Part shown: piece after piece, positions 34,325 to 43,211 of the stretch
How the letters are laid out: each line of letters opens with the position of its first letter
How positions within the stretch are numbered: position 1 is the first letter of the stretch
Assembly (NCBI RefSeq): GCF_900110505.1
Contig: NZ_FODZ01000001.1
Span: 921,227 to 985,226 of the forward strand
Reading direction: 5' to 3'
From: Luteibacter sp. UNC138MFCol5.1
GTDB lineage: Bacteria > Pseudomonadota > Gammaproteobacteria > Xanthomonadales > Rhodanobacteraceae
DNA: 64,000 nucleotides
Translations under genes and position numbers: made by a program
The notes under the pieces: generated by a model
Told to the model about the DNA's origin: nothing
The model's database searches: none
Seen by the model: only the letters and a program-made list of their open reading frames with translations

Positions 34325-35250
34325 TCGAGTTCGACCACGTAACCAAGCGCTTCGGCGGGCACCTCGTGATCGACGACCTGTCGTTGCGCATCGACGACGG
34401 CGAGTTCTTCGTCCTCGTCGGTCCGTCCGGCTCGGGCAAGTCCACGCTGCTGCGCACGGTGAACCGGCTCGTGCCGGTCGACGCGGGCGCGGTGCGCATC
34501 GACGGCGAGGACGTGCTTTCGCGCGACGTCGAGACGCTGCGCCGCGGTATCGGTTACGCCATCCAGTCGGTGGGTCTGTTCCCGCATCGCACCGTGGGCG
34601 AGAACATCGCGACGGTCCCTCGCCTCCTCGGCTGGCCGGAGGGCGACATCCGCGCGCGCGTGACGGAACTCGTCGAACTCCTCCGGCTCGACGAGCCCGG
34701 CATCGCGGATCGCTATCCCGCCACGTTGTCGGGCGGGCAGCAGCAACGCGTGGGCGTGGCGAGGGCGCTCGCGGCGCGGCCGCGCATCGTGTTGATGGAC
34801 GAACCGTTCGGCGCGCTCGATCCCATCACGCGGGAGTCGCTGCAGGGCAGTCTGAAGGCGATCCAGCGCGATACGGGAACGACCATCCTGTTCGTCACGC
34901 ACGACATGGACGAAGCGTTCCGGCTCGGCGATCGCGTGGCGTTGATGCTGGACGGAAGGATCGCGCAGGTGGGGGCGCCGCTCGATCTCCTGCATCGTCC
35001 CGCCAACGACCGCGTCCGCGACTTCGTCGGCGGCACGCGGGCCCGGCTGCGCGAACTCGCAGTGCGCACCGTGCGCGACAGCATGCGCGTCGGCGAGCCC
35101 GCGGAAGGCGAGGCGGTGGACGTGGCCGATTCGTTGCAGGACGCGCTCGCGGCCATGCTGGCGCAGCGGCGCGATCGGCTGCCGGTGAACTCGCGGGGCG
35201 AGCGTGTCGGCGCGATCGTCCTCGCCGACCTCGTGGCGAACGGACCGTGA
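34321..35250 (+). CDS. osmoprotectant ABC transporter ATP-binding protein (YehX/OsmV type)
   Basis: ATPase of the importer, 309 residues. Walker A GPSGSGKST, Q-loop YAIQSVGLFPHRTV, signature LSGGQQQRVGVARALA, Walker B IVLMDEPFGALDP and switch His in FVTHDMDEA are all intact. The C-terminal 60 residues (VADSLQDALAAMLAQRRDRLPVN onward) look like part of a CBS-type regulatory region found in OpuCA-like ATPases, here in short form. It is coupled to both permease genes by ATGA and GTGA overlaps. Confidence 0.93.
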   Translation: MIEFDHVTKRFGGHLVIDDLSLRIDDGEFFVLVGPSGSGKSTLLRTVNRLVPVDAGAVRIDGEDVLSRDVETLRRGIGYAIQSVGLFPHRTVGENIATVPRLLGWPEGDIRARVTELVELLRLDEPGIADRYPATLSGGQQQRVGVARALAARPRIVLMDEPFGALDPITRESLQGSLKAIQRDTGTTILFVTHDMDEAFRLGDRVALMLDGRIAQVGAPLDLLHRPANDRVRDFVGGTRARLRELAVRTVRDSMRVGEPAEGEAVDVADSLQDALAAMLAQRRDRLPVNSRGERVGAIVLADLVANGP

Positions 35251-35987
35251 CGAAAGCCCGGCATACGCATGGCGTGATACGCGTCGCCGCACCGCTGGCG
35301 GTGCTCGCGTCGCTATTGTTCGTGCTGCCGCGATCCGGTCCGTGGTTCCACGCCTGGCTACCGGAGCTCTCGCATCCGCTGTACACGCGCACGTCGTTCG
35401 GCGCTCTGACGCTCGCGCATCTGGCGCTGGTGACGATCGCCACGCTGTTCGCCGTGGCGATCGGTCTGGGGCTCGGTATCCTCGCCACGCGCCCGTCCGG
35501 GCGCTCGCTGCTGCCGACCGTGCGCGCCGTCGCCGTGATCGGCCAGACGTTCCCGCCCGTCGCCGTCCTCGCGATCGCGGTGCCGCTGTTGGGCTTCGGC
35601 GCGGCGCCCACGCTGCTCGCGCTCGTGCTCTATGGCGTGCTGCCCGTCCTCGGTCAGACGATCGCCGGGCTCGAACACGTGCCGGCCGCGACGCTGCACG
35701 CCGCCGACGGCATGGGTTACGGGCGCTGGCGCCGCCTGCGCGAGGTGGAACTGCCGCTGGCGGCGGGGCCCATCATGGCCGGCGTGCGACTGTCCGCCAT
35801 CGTGAGCGTGGGGACGGCGACGATCGGTTCCGCGGTGGGCGCGACCACGCTGGGCTCGCCCATCGTCGAAGGACTGGTCGGCAACAACACCGCCTACGTG
35901 GTGCAGGGCGCGCTGCTGGTCGGCGCGCTCGCACTGAGCGTGGATGCGGTGCTCGGCGCGATCGAGCGCCGCATCCGCCGGGGGTGA
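35247..35987 (+). CDS. osmoprotectant ABC transporter permease (YehW type)
   Basis: Second permease, 246 residues, with about six spans and the coupling-loop segment ADGMGYGRWRRLREVELPLAAGPIMAGVRL. Other family landmarks are TLAHLALVTIATLFAVAIGLGLG, VIGQTFPPVAVLAIAVPLLG and GSAVGATTLGSPIVEGLVGNNTAYV. It starts at GTG overlapping the ATPase stop by four bases. Two permeases, one ATPase and one binding protein make a complete OsmU/Yeh-type importer. Confidence 0.9.
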   Translation: MTKARHTHGVIRVAAPLAVLASLLFVLPRSGPWFHAWLPELSHPLYTRTSFGALTLAHLALVTIATLFAVAIGLGLGILATRPSGRSLLPTVRAVAVIGQTFPPVAVLAIAVPLLGFGAAPTLLALVLYGVLPVLGQTIAGLEHVPAATLHAADGMGYGRWRRLREVELPLAAGPIMAGVRLSAIVSVGTATIGSAVGATTLGSPIVEGLVGNNTAYVVQGALLVGALALSVDAVLGAIERRIRRG

Positions 35988-35989
35988 CG

Positions 35990-38044
35990 CTACCAGATCC
36001 GCACGCGCTGCTTCGGATCGAGGTACAGCTTCTCGCCCGGCGCCGGCTTGAACGCGTCGTACCAGGGATCGAGGTTGCGCACGGTCTGCGCGCGGTAGGG
36101 ACCGGGCGAGTGACCGTCGCCGATCACCTGCTGGCGCAGGGCCGCGTCGCGCGTCTTGCTGCGCCACGACTGCGCGAACGCGAGGAAGAAACGCTGGTCG
36201 CCGGTCAGGCCGTCGATCACCGGCGCGGGCTTGCCGCCCAGGCTTTCCTTGTAGGCTGCGTGCGCGATCGCGAGGCCCGACACGTCGGCGATGTTCTCGC
36301 CCAGGGTCTGCTGTCCGTTGATGTGCAGGCCCGGCAGGGGCTCGTACTGGTTGTACTGCGCGACGAGCTTCTGGCCGGCTTCCTTGAAGTGCTTCTCGTC
36401 TTCCGGCGTCCACCAGTTCGCGAGGCGCCCCTGGGCGTCGAACTCGGCGCCCGTGTTGTCGAAGCTGTGGCTGATCTCGTGGCCGATGACGGCACCGATC
36501 GAGCCATAGTTCGCGGCCGGGTCGGCCTTCGGATCGAAGAACGGCGCTTCGAGGATCGCCGCCGGGAAGTTGAGGGCGTTCTGCAACGGCAGGTTCACGG
36601 CGTTGACGGTCTGCGGCGTCATCCACCATTCGTTGCGATCGACGGGCTTGCCCAGCTTCGCGACCTGGTGGCGGTACTCGGCGAGCTCGGCGCGCTCGTG
36701 GTTGCCGAGCGCGTCGTCCGGCTTGATGACGACCTTCGAGTAGTCGCGCCAGGTGTCCGGGTAGCCGACGCCGACCTTGATGGTCGCGATCTTCGCCTTC
36801 GCCTTCTGCTTGGTGGCGGCCGACATCCATTCGATCGTGTCGACGCGCTGGTCGAAGGCCTTCAGGATGTTGGCGACCATGTCCTGCACTTCCTTGCGCG
36901 ACGACGCCGGGAAGTACTGCTTCACGTAGATCTGCCCGACGGCGTCGCCGAGGTCGACGTTCGTGCGGCTCACGCCGCGCTTCCAGCGGTCGCGCTGTTT
37001 CGGCGTGCCCGTGAGGGTCTTGCCGTAGAACCCGAACGAGAGCTCGTCGTACGCCCTCGGCAGCAGTCCGGATGCGTTCTCGTTGATCGCATGGAAGCGC
37101 AGCCACGCCTTCCAGGTGTCGAGCGGTTCGCTGGCGACGAGCGCGGCGAACTTCGTCACGGTGGCCGGCTGCCAGACGATGAAGGTCGGCTGGTCGTCGA
37201 GCCCCGCGGCTTTGAAGTAGGCGTTCCAGTCGAGACCGGGCGCCCTGGTCGCGAAGCTGGTGCGCGGCCACGGATTGTTCGCCTTGTGGATGTCCTCGCT
37301 CTCGACGATCGACAGCTGGGCCTGCGCGATCTTCGTCTCCAGCGCGAGGACGGCCTTCGCCTTGCCCGCGGCGTCGGGCGTGCCGGCCTGGGTCAGGATC
37401 GCCTGGACGTAGGCGGCGTATTTCTCGCGTGTCTCGACCATGTCCTTGTCGGTCTTCAGGTAGTAATCGCGGTTCGGCATGCCGAGGCGGCCCTGCAGCA
37501 GGTAGGGCACGTTCTTCGACGGGTCTTCGAGGCCCTGCGCCACGAACAGCCCCAGCAGGTGCTCGGTATCGAGGTTGGTCGCGTTGATCGGATCGACATC
37601 GGCGCGCAGCTGCGCGCCCAGCGCCGTGGCCAGGGCCGTCTTGTCCTTGATGCCGTCGATGGCGGCCAGCGCCGGTTCCAGCGGCTTCAGCCCGGCTTTC
37701 TCGATGCCCGCCTCGTCCATGTACGCCTTGTAGTAGTCCGCGATCAGGCGCTGCTCGCTTCCCGCCGCCGGGTTGCCCTCGCCGGCGGCCTTGATCAGTT
37801 CGGCGTTGCGCTTCTCGGCCTTCTGGAACACCTCGAGGAACACGCCCGTGCTGGCACGGTCGGCGGGAATCTGCGCCGTCTTCTCCCAGGCCCCGTTGGC
37901 GTAACCGTTGAAGTCGTCGCCCGGCTTCACCGCCCGGTCGATGCCCTTCAGGTCGATGCCGGAGGGCGCGTCGGCCGCGAGGGCGGCCGTGGAGGCGAGG
38001 CCGCAGGCGATCGAGGCGGCGAGGAGCCGGTGGATGGTGGCCAT
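35990..38044 (-). CDS. M13 family zinc metallopeptidase (neprilysin-like), secreted
   Basis: 684-residue exported endopeptidase similar to PepO/neprilysin. A signal peptide ends ACGLASTAALA. The N-terminal M13 domain begins RAVKPGDDFNGYANGAWEKTAQIP. The catalytic domain has the zinc site HEISHSFDNTGAEFD (His522, Glu523, His526), the third ligand region LGENIADVSGLAIAH, NAVNLPLQNALNFPAAIL before it, and ends in CxxW-lacking RVRIW, the bacterial version. Length is standard. It is monocistronic and convergent with the transporter operon (two bases apart). AGGGA lies upstream of ATG 38044. Confidence 0.95.
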   Translation of the reverse strand: MATIHRLLAASIACGLASTAALAADAPSGIDLKGIDRAVKPGDDFNGYANGAWEKTAQIPADRASTGVFLEVFQKAEKRNAELIKAAGEGNPAAGSEQRLIADYYKAYMDEAGIEKAGLKPLEPALAAIDGIKDKTALATALGAQLRADVDPINATNLDTEHLLGLFVAQGLEDPSKNVPYLLQGRLGMPNRDYYLKTDKDMVETREKYAAYVQAILTQAGTPDAAGKAKAVLALETKIAQAQLSIVESEDIHKANNPWPRTSFATRAPGLDWNAYFKAAGLDDQPTFIVWQPATVTKFAALVASEPLDTWKAWLRFHAINENASGLLPRAYDELSFGFYGKTLTGTPKQRDRWKRGVSRTNVDLGDAVGQIYVKQYFPASSRKEVQDMVANILKAFDQRVDTIEWMSAATKQKAKAKIATIKVGVGYPDTWRDYSKVVIKPDDALGNHERAELAEYRHQVAKLGKPVDRNEWWMTPQTVNAVNLPLQNALNFPAAILEAPFFDPKADPAANYGSIGAVIGHEISHSFDNTGAEFDAQGRLANWWTPEDEKHFKEAGQKLVAQYNQYEPLPGLHINGQQTLGENIADVSGLAIAHAAYKESLGGKPAPVIDGLTGDQRFFLAFAQSWRSKTRDAALRQQVIGDGHSPGPYRAQTVRNLDPWYDAFKPAPGEKLYLDPKQRVRIW

Positions 38045-38263
38045 GGACGAATCCCTAGGTGGTTGGGGAGCCCACGATAGACCTCCCCTCCGCACTTTTG
38101 TCCATGACCGATGGACTAGGCCCGGTTCCGTCCGTTCCACGAAAGCGGCCGGGGGGATGTGCCCTAATGGTCTTCCGGTGCCGCAACGGCGCCGGGAGGG
38201 CGGGCCGCGGGTCGCCCGGGTCCGCCTATCCATCATTGGCAGAAGATCTTTAGGGAGATCTAT

Positions 38264-39040
38264 ATGAACGCACGTTTCGAACTGACCGGCTCGCAGACCG
38301 ACATCGCCAGCTATCCGATCTGGGCACAGGACATGGTGTCTTCCTGTGCGGATGCGCGGCGGGGTATCGTGGAGCATGAGATGTGGGACGCCATGCGCGC
38401 CGCCACGCTCGACCCGCAGACCACCCGTAACTTCATGGTCGGCGTCTGGCCCGTCATCGAGCGCTTTCCGGGGTACATGTCGCACAGCCTCCTGAAGACC
38501 CGTTACGGCCGCAGTGCCGGCGACGACCTCGCCCGGCGCTGGCTCGTCCGCAACATCCGGGTGGAGCAGAACCATGCGGAGTACTGGCTGAACTGGGCGG
38601 AGAGCGCGGGGGTGTCCCGCGAGGAGGTGCTGTCGGCCGAGCCGCCGAAGGGCACCCAGGCCCTGGCCGACTGGTGCGAGGAGGTGAGCCGCAACGATTC
38701 GCTGGCCGCGGGCATCGCCGCGACGAACTACGCGGTGGAGGGGGCGACCGGCGATTGGTCCCAGTTGATCTATGAAAGCAAGACGTACGCGGAAAGTTTG
38801 CCGATTTCCGGCCGCAAAGCCGGCCTTCGCTGGCTTCAGCTTCACGCCGCGTATGACGATACCCATCCGTGGGAAGCACTGGAGATCGTCTGCACGCTGA
38901 TGGGGACCAACCCCCCGGCCGACCAGATCGAGCACATCAAGGAATGCGTCCGGCGCAGCTACGTCAGCATGAGCATCACGCTGGATCGCTGCATGGACGG
39001 GGCCGGGACGGTCCGCAAGTGGAACGAGGCGGCCGCGTAA
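38264..39040 (+). CDS. undA: UndA-like non-heme iron oxidative decarboxylase (1-alkene synthase candidate)
   Basis: 258-residue cytoplasmic protein of the heme-oxygenase-like iron oxidase group. The iron ligands known from Pseudomonas UndA, which converts dodecanoic acid to 1-undecene, fall at the same residue numbers here: Glu101 and His104 in RVEQNHAEYW, Glu159 in NYAVEGATGDW, His194, Asp198 and His201 in LHAAYDDTHPWEALEI. Surrounding segments (ASYPIWAQ, VEHEMWDAM, RRWLVRNIRVE) also look like UndA. Length agrees (UndA about 260). A strong ribosome site AGGGAG precedes ATG 38264 by seven bases. It is a single gene between the M13 peptidase and a c-di-GMP protein. General labels such as TenA-like or iron-containing redox enzyme would also fit; substrate is inferred. 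Confidence 0.82.
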   Translation: MNARFELTGSQTDIASYPIWAQDMVSSCADARRGIVEHEMWDAMRAATLDPQTTRNFMVGVWPVIERFPGYMSHSLLKTRYGRSAGDDLARRWLVRNIRVEQNHAEYWLNWAESAGVSREEVLSAEPPKGTQALADWCEEVSRNDSLAAGIAATNYAVEGATGDWSQLIYESKTYAESLPISGRKAGLRWLQLHAAYDDTHPWEALEIVCTLMGTNPPADQIEHIKECVRRSYVSMSITLDRCMDGAGTVRKWNEAAA

Positions 39041-39102
39041 CTCGCAAGTTGGACGCCTTCTGGCGCACTATCACGTCCGTTTGATCGATCAATGAGGGTT
39101 CG

Positions 39103-41838
39103 ATGCGGTTCGAAGCCAGTCATCATCAACTCCTGACCAGGCGCCTCCGGCCCCTGGCATGGGCGTTGGTGGCTGTCGTCGGGCTCGTGCTGGCCCTGAC
39201 GTGGGTGGCGGTCCAGACCCAGGTGACTCTCGCCGGTTTCCTCAACGGCGAGAGTCTCTGGTCGAAAGCGCAGAAACAGGCGGTCATCGACCTGGACGAA
39301 TATGCCGGTCATGGCCGCCCCTCCGACCTGGCGGGGTTCCGCCGGAACTACGCGGTCCTCGTGGCCGATCGCTGGGCCCGCGACGCGATCGCCAGCGGCG
39401 ACTTCTCGCATGCCGAGGTCGAGGAGGCCTTCGCCAGGGGCGGGGTGATCCGCGAGGCCATTCCGGGCATGGTCTTCATCTTCCAGTATTTCTCCGGGTT
39501 GCCGTACGTCCGCGAGGCCGTCACCGAGTGGCGCTCCGTCGACGGCAGCCTCCTGGCGCTCGACGCCACCGCGAACCGCCTCGAGCGCGCCTGGGGTACG
39601 GGCACGCCCTCCCCGGAGGCGATCGTGGCCGAGCGCGCGCGCATCGCGGCGCTGAACAACACGATCGAACCACGGGCGAAGGCGTTCTCGCTCTACATCG
39701 CCAACGGCGCCTCCTGGCTCGGGCGCGTCCTCTTCTTCACGGTGCTCGGGGTGGCGGCCCTCGCCTCGCTGCTCTGGCTGCGCCTCGCGCAGCGCATCCT
39801 GGCCGGCATCCGCGGCACGGAGGAGCGCTACAGCCTGCTGTTCGACAGCGCCGCCGACGCCATCTTCATGGTGGACCAGGAAAGCGGCCGGATCCTCGAC
39901 GCCAACGATCGCGCCGCGACGTGGCTCGGATGCAACCGCGCCGATCTCATCGGCATCGAACTGTCCAGCCTGTTCGTGGAAGGATCGGCGCTGGCGGGCG
40001 AAGGGCACCTGCGGACGGCCGACGGCGGCCTGCGGCCGGTGGAAACGCACAGCAGCCTCGTCTCGTGGGGTTCGCGCGAGGTGTCGCAGGCGATCGTGCG
40101 CGACATCTCCGACCGCGTCGCCATGGAGCAGGAGCGCAAGATCGCCGCGGAAGCGCTGGCGAGCATCGCCGAGGGCGTGATCATCGCCGACGCCGATCGT
40201 CGCGTGACCACGGTCAACATGGCCCATACCAAGCTCACCGGATTCCCGCCGCACGCGCTTCGGCGCACGCGTTTCGACGCGACGCGCACGCTGCCCGACG
40301 GCCGACCGCTGCCGCAGACGCTGTGGGAGGACATCGCTCGCGGGGAGAACTGGCTGGGCGAGGTGGAGAGCCGCCGCGCCGACGGCAGCACCTATCCCGA
40401 ACTGATGAGCATCAGCACCATCCGCGACCGCGAAGGGCGTCCGCAGCACTACGTCGCGGTGGTCTCGGACATCACGGCGCGCAAGGCCGATCGCCAGCGC
40501 CTGCAGCACCTCGCCACGCACGATCCGCTCACCGGCCTGGTCACGCGCTCCGAGTTCGAGCGCCGCTGCGCGGAGGCGATCACGCGCGCCGCGCACGAGC
40601 GCGGCGCGGTGGCCGTGCTGTTCGTCGACCTGGACGCCTTCAAGGTCGTCAACGACAGTTACAGCCACGCGATCGGCGACGCCCTGCTGATGCGCGTCGC
40701 GGAACGCATCCGCGCGCAGCTCGCGCCGCACGACGTCGCGGGCCGCATCGGTGGCGACGAATTCACGGTGCTGCTCGCCGACCTGCGTTCGCGCGAGGAA
40801 GCGCTGCTCGTGGCCGAGGCCATGCTCGCCGCGCTCTCGCGTCCGTTCGATCTGGGCGATTACGAGCTCTTCGTCAGCGCGAGCATCGGCATCGCCGGCT
40901 ACCCGCTCGACGGCAACGACGCCGTCACGCTCATCGCCAACGCCGATGCCGCGATGTACGTGGCCAAGACCGAAGAGCGCAACGCGCTGCGCTTCTACAC
41001 GCCGAAGATGCACGCGGACGCGCGCCGCCGCCTCAAGCTCGCCTCCGAGCTGCGCCAGGCGCTGGTCCGCAACGAGTTCCACCTCGTCTACCAGCCCAGC
41101 ATCGAGATGAAGACGGGCCGCATCGTGGCGGTCGAGGCGCTGATCCGCTGGCGCCATCCGGATCGCGGCAACGTCGGCCCGGACGAGTTCATCCCCATCG
41201 CCGAGAGCCTCGGCCTGATCCGCCAGATCGACCAGTGGGTGCTCGAACACGCCTGCCGCCAGCTCGTCCGCTGGGACGAGGCGCGGCTCCCGCCGTTGCG
41301 CATGGCGGTCAACGTGTCCGCGGGATCGTTCGGTCACCCGGACTTCCTGCAGGGGATCAGTCAGGCGCTGCGTGCGACGGGCGTGCCACCGAGCCGTCTT
41401 CTCGTCGAACTGACCGAAAGCGCGATCCTGCGCCTTGGCGAAGACACCGAGCGCGCGATGCAGGCCCTGCACAATCTCGGCGTCGCCGTTGCCATCGACG
41501 ATTTCGGCACCGGTTATTCGTCGCTGGCTTACCTGAAGCTGCCGGCCGTGGCGTACCTGAAGATCGACCGTTCGTTCGTCACCGGCCTGCCCACGAACGG
41601 CAACGACGTCGCGATCACCGAGGCGATGGTGGCCATCGCCCGCAGCCTCGACCTGCACACCATCGCCGAAGGCATCGAGACGGAAGGCCAGCACGAGTTC
41701 CTCGTGCGCGCAGGTTGCCAGGAAGGGCAGGGGTTCCTGTATTCCCGGCCGCTGCCGCCGGACGAGATCGAGCGCCTGCTGGCGCCGAAGGCCACGGGCG
41801 GCAAGCGCCTTTCGCTGGTGCCGCCCCGCCGGGCGTGA
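39103..41838 (+). CDS. membrane PAS-PAS-GGDEF-EAL protein
   Basis: 911-residue bifunctional c-di-GMP enzyme. It has a span near residues 16-38, a periplasmic region to about 200, a second span near 205-228 (VLFFTVLGVAALASLLWLRLA), two PAS domains (about 240-345 and 350-470), a GGDEF domain with intact GGDEF at 550-554, and an EAL domain with Glu678 in VEALIRWRHP, NVSAGSF, ELTESAI, IDDFGTGYSSLAYL, KIDRSFV and AEGIETE. Both active sites look competent, so direction is presumably set by the PAS or periplasmic sensors. It starts 62 bases after the undA-like gene and is followed by a perfect palindrome. Confidence 0.94.
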   Translation: MRFEASHHQLLTRRLRPLAWALVAVVGLVLALTWVAVQTQVTLAGFLNGESLWSKAQKQAVIDLDEYAGHGRPSDLAGFRRNYAVLVADRWARDAIASGDFSHAEVEEAFARGGVIREAIPGMVFIFQYFSGLPYVREAVTEWRSVDGSLLALDATANRLERAWGTGTPSPEAIVAERARIAALNNTIEPRAKAFSLYIANGASWLGRVLFFTVLGVAALASLLWLRLAQRILAGIRGTEERYSLLFDSAADAIFMVDQESGRILDANDRAATWLGCNRADLIGIELSSLFVEGSALAGEGHLRTADGGLRPVETHSSLVSWGSREVSQAIVRDISDRVAMEQERKIAAEALASIAEGVIIADADRRVTTVNMAHTKLTGFPPHALRRTRFDATRTLPDGRPLPQTLWEDIARGENWLGEVESRRADGSTYPELMSISTIRDREGRPQHYVAVVSDITARKADRQRLQHLATHDPLTGLVTRSEFERRCAEAITRAAHERGAVAVLFVDLDAFKVVNDSYSHAIGDALLMRVAERIRAQLAPHDVAGRIGGDEFTVLLADLRSREEALLVAEAMLAALSRPFDLGDYELFVSASIGIAGYPLDGNDAVTLIANADAAMYVAKTEERNALRFYTPKMHADARRRLKLASELRQALVRNEFHLVYQPSIEMKTGRIVAVEALIRWRHPDRGNVGPDEFIPIAESLGLIRQIDQWVLEHACRQLVRWDEARLPPLRMAVNVSAGSFGHPDFLQGISQALRATGVPPSRLLVELTESAILRLGEDTERAMQALHNLGVAVAIDDFGTGYSSLAYLKLPAVAYLKIDRSFVTGLPTNGNDVAITEAMVAIARSLDLHTIAEGIETEGQHEFLVRAGCQEGQGFLYSRPLPPDEIERLLAPKATGGKRLSLVPPRRA

Positions 41839-41847
41839 GGTCTGTCT

Positions 41848-41914
41848 GTAGGAGCGCACCTGGGCGCGATGGGTGCTTGCCGCGAGCACCCATCGCGCCC
41901 AGGTGCGCTCCTAC
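41848..41914. repeat. GTAG-headed palindrome, family A (perfect copy)
   Basis: Perfect 30-bp arms (41848-41877 and 41885-41914), starting GTAGGAGCGCACCTGGGCGC, with a seven-base loop TGCCGCG. It lies ten bases after the stop of the PAS-GGDEF-EAL gene. The form matches the GTAG-type REP/SMAG elements of Xanthomonadales, which are mobilised by RAYT (TnpA-REP) proteins encoded elsewhere. Confidence 0.93.
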
Positions 41915-41989
41915 AATACGCAAGCGGCATCTTCCGTCGACACTTGGCGTCCCCATATAGCGGTGATCGTTCCCGTGCAAGGATTTCCC

Positions 41990-42664
41990 GTGTCCACCCA
42001 CGATGCCATCGTCTTCCTGTTCGACGTCGACAACACGCTGATCGACAACGACCGTTTCAGCGCCGATCTGGCGGCGCGCCTCGAGAGCGAGCTCGGAGAG
42101 GACGGGCGCGCACGCTACACGGCCATCGACAAGTCGATCCGCGCCGAGGTGGGTTACGCCGATTACCTCGGCGCCCTGCAGCGGCTGCGTGGCAAGGAAA
42201 GCAGTCCGGCCTACATGGCGCTGTCGTTCTTCCTGCTCGACTACCCGTTCGACGAGCGCCGCTTTCCTGGCGTGCCGGAGGCGATCGCGCACCTGCGCAC
42301 CCTCGGTCGGCCAGTGATCATGTCCGACGGCGACACCGTCTTCCAGCCGCGCAAGATCCGCCGCGCGGGGTTGTGGGACCTTTTCCGCGAGGACGTGCTG
42401 ATCTACGTGCACAAGGAAGAGATGCTCGACGACATGCGGCGCCGCTATCCCGCGGACCACTACGTGATGGTCGACGACAAGCCGCGCATCCTGGTGGCGC
42501 TGAAGAAGCTGCTCGGCGACAAGGTGACCACGGTGTTCGTGAAGCAGGGTCACTACGCGGCGGCCGCCGGCAAGGAACTCGAAGAGACCCCGCCGGACAT
42601 CGTCGTCGACACCGTGGCGGAACTGGCGACCCTGACCCGCGAGGATTTCCTGGCGTCCGCCTGA
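41990..42664 (+). CDS. HAD superfamily hydrolase
   Basis: 224-residue cytoplasmic phosphatase-like protein. HAD motif I is FLFDVDNTLIDND (nucleophile Asp in DVDNT), motif II is VIMSDGDTVF (Ser replaced in context by MSDGD), Lys in HKEEMLDD, and motif III is YVMVDDKPRIL. A helical cap lies between motifs I and II. Substrate is unknown. GTG 41990 is chosen because AAGGA stands six bases before it; the frame is open further back through the palindromic repeat, which should not be coding. It lies between two palindromic elements. Confidence 0.85.
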   Translation: MSTHDAIVFLFDVDNTLIDNDRFSADLAARLESELGEDGRARYTAIDKSIRAEVGYADYLGALQRLRGKESSPAYMALSFFLLDYPFDERRFPGVPEAIAHLRTLGRPVIMSDGDTVFQPRKIRRAGLWDLFREDVLIYVHKEEMLDDMRRRYPADHYVMVDDKPRILVALKKLLGDKVTTVFVKQGHYAAAAGKELEETPPDIVVDTVAELATLTREDFLASA

Positions 42665-42690
42665 GCGGCCCCATCGCCCATGCTCGTGGC

Positions 42691-42785
42691 GTAGGAGCGC
42701 GCCCTGCGCGCGACATGTTTTAAGGCTGTGAGCTCAGGCCCGGCGGCCCTCGCGAAACGATGTCGCGCGCAGGGCGCGCTCCTAC
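42691..42785. repeat. GTAG-headed palindrome, family A (long loop)
   Basis: Perfect 25-bp arms at 42691-42715 and 42761-42785, starting GTAGGAGCGCGCCCTGCGCG, around a 45-base loop. A half copy of the same sequence is found at 45137-45161. It separates the convergent HAD and yraN genes. Confidence 0.93.
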
Positions 42786-42814
42786 GGAGCAGGATCGAGC
42801 CGAGCGATGCGCGT

Positions 42815-43177
42815 TCACGCCTCGAACGCGTTCGGAATCCATTCCACCCGGTCGCCCTCGAACGCCAGGACGTCGAACCGACAGGGGCGGCGCGCATCGT
42901 AGGGTCGCCCCGCCATCCATACGTGCGCCGCGCTGATCACGCGGCGTCGCTTCGCCGCGGTGACCGACGCCGCCGCGCCGCCGAAAGCCTGGCCGCGGCG
43001 ATAGCGCACCTCGACGAACACCACCGTGTCGCCGTCCCGCATGACGAGGTCGATCTCGCCGTGACGGCAGTTGAAGTTGGTCTGCACGACGCGCAGGCCG
43101 CGGGCTTCGAGAAATCGCCGCGCCGCCGCTTCGAAACGGTCACCGGTGGCGCGGCGGGGTGGGATCTTCGTTGTCAC
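42815..43177 (-). CDS. yraN: YraN family (UPF0102) nuclease-like protein
   Basis: 120-residue protein of the YraN/UPF0102 family, a small restriction-endonuclease-like fold. Motifs are GDRFEAAARRFLEARGLRV, NFNCRHGEIDLVMRDGDTVVFVEVRYRR (Glu-Ile-Asp ... Glu-Val-Arg, the nuclease core) and AAKRRRVISAAHVWM. GTG 43177 follows GAGG by six bases. It comes 34 bases after the LpoA-like gene, the usual neighbour in gammaproteobacteria (rsmI-lpoA-yraN order), although here rsmI is on the same strand upstream. Confidence 0.92.
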   Translation of the reverse strand: MTTKIPPRRATGDRFEAAARRFLEARGLRVVQTNFNCRHGEIDLVMRDGDTVVFVEVRYRRGQAFGGAAASVTAAKRRRVISAAHVWMAGRPYDARRPCRFDVLAFEGDRVEWIPNAFEA

Positions 43178-43211
43178 GCGAACCTCGTTGCAGGCCCGCG
43201 CCGGCGAGGGA

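Noticed and set aside
35204..38080. 958-residue plus-strand open frame opposite the M13 peptidase
   Set aside because: Arg/Val/Leu-rich with no domain. The minus strand carries the HEISH zinc site and a signal peptide.
38959..41889. 976-residue open frame on the minus strand opposite the PAS-GGDEF-EAL gene
   Set aside because: His/Arg/Ala/Asp-rich composition with no motif. The plus strand encodes well-conserved GGDEF and EAL domains, so this is a high-GC shadow.
41873..41989. N-terminal extension of the HAD gene into the palindromic repeat
   Set aside because: It would translate REP sequence; GTG 41990 has a proper ribosome site.
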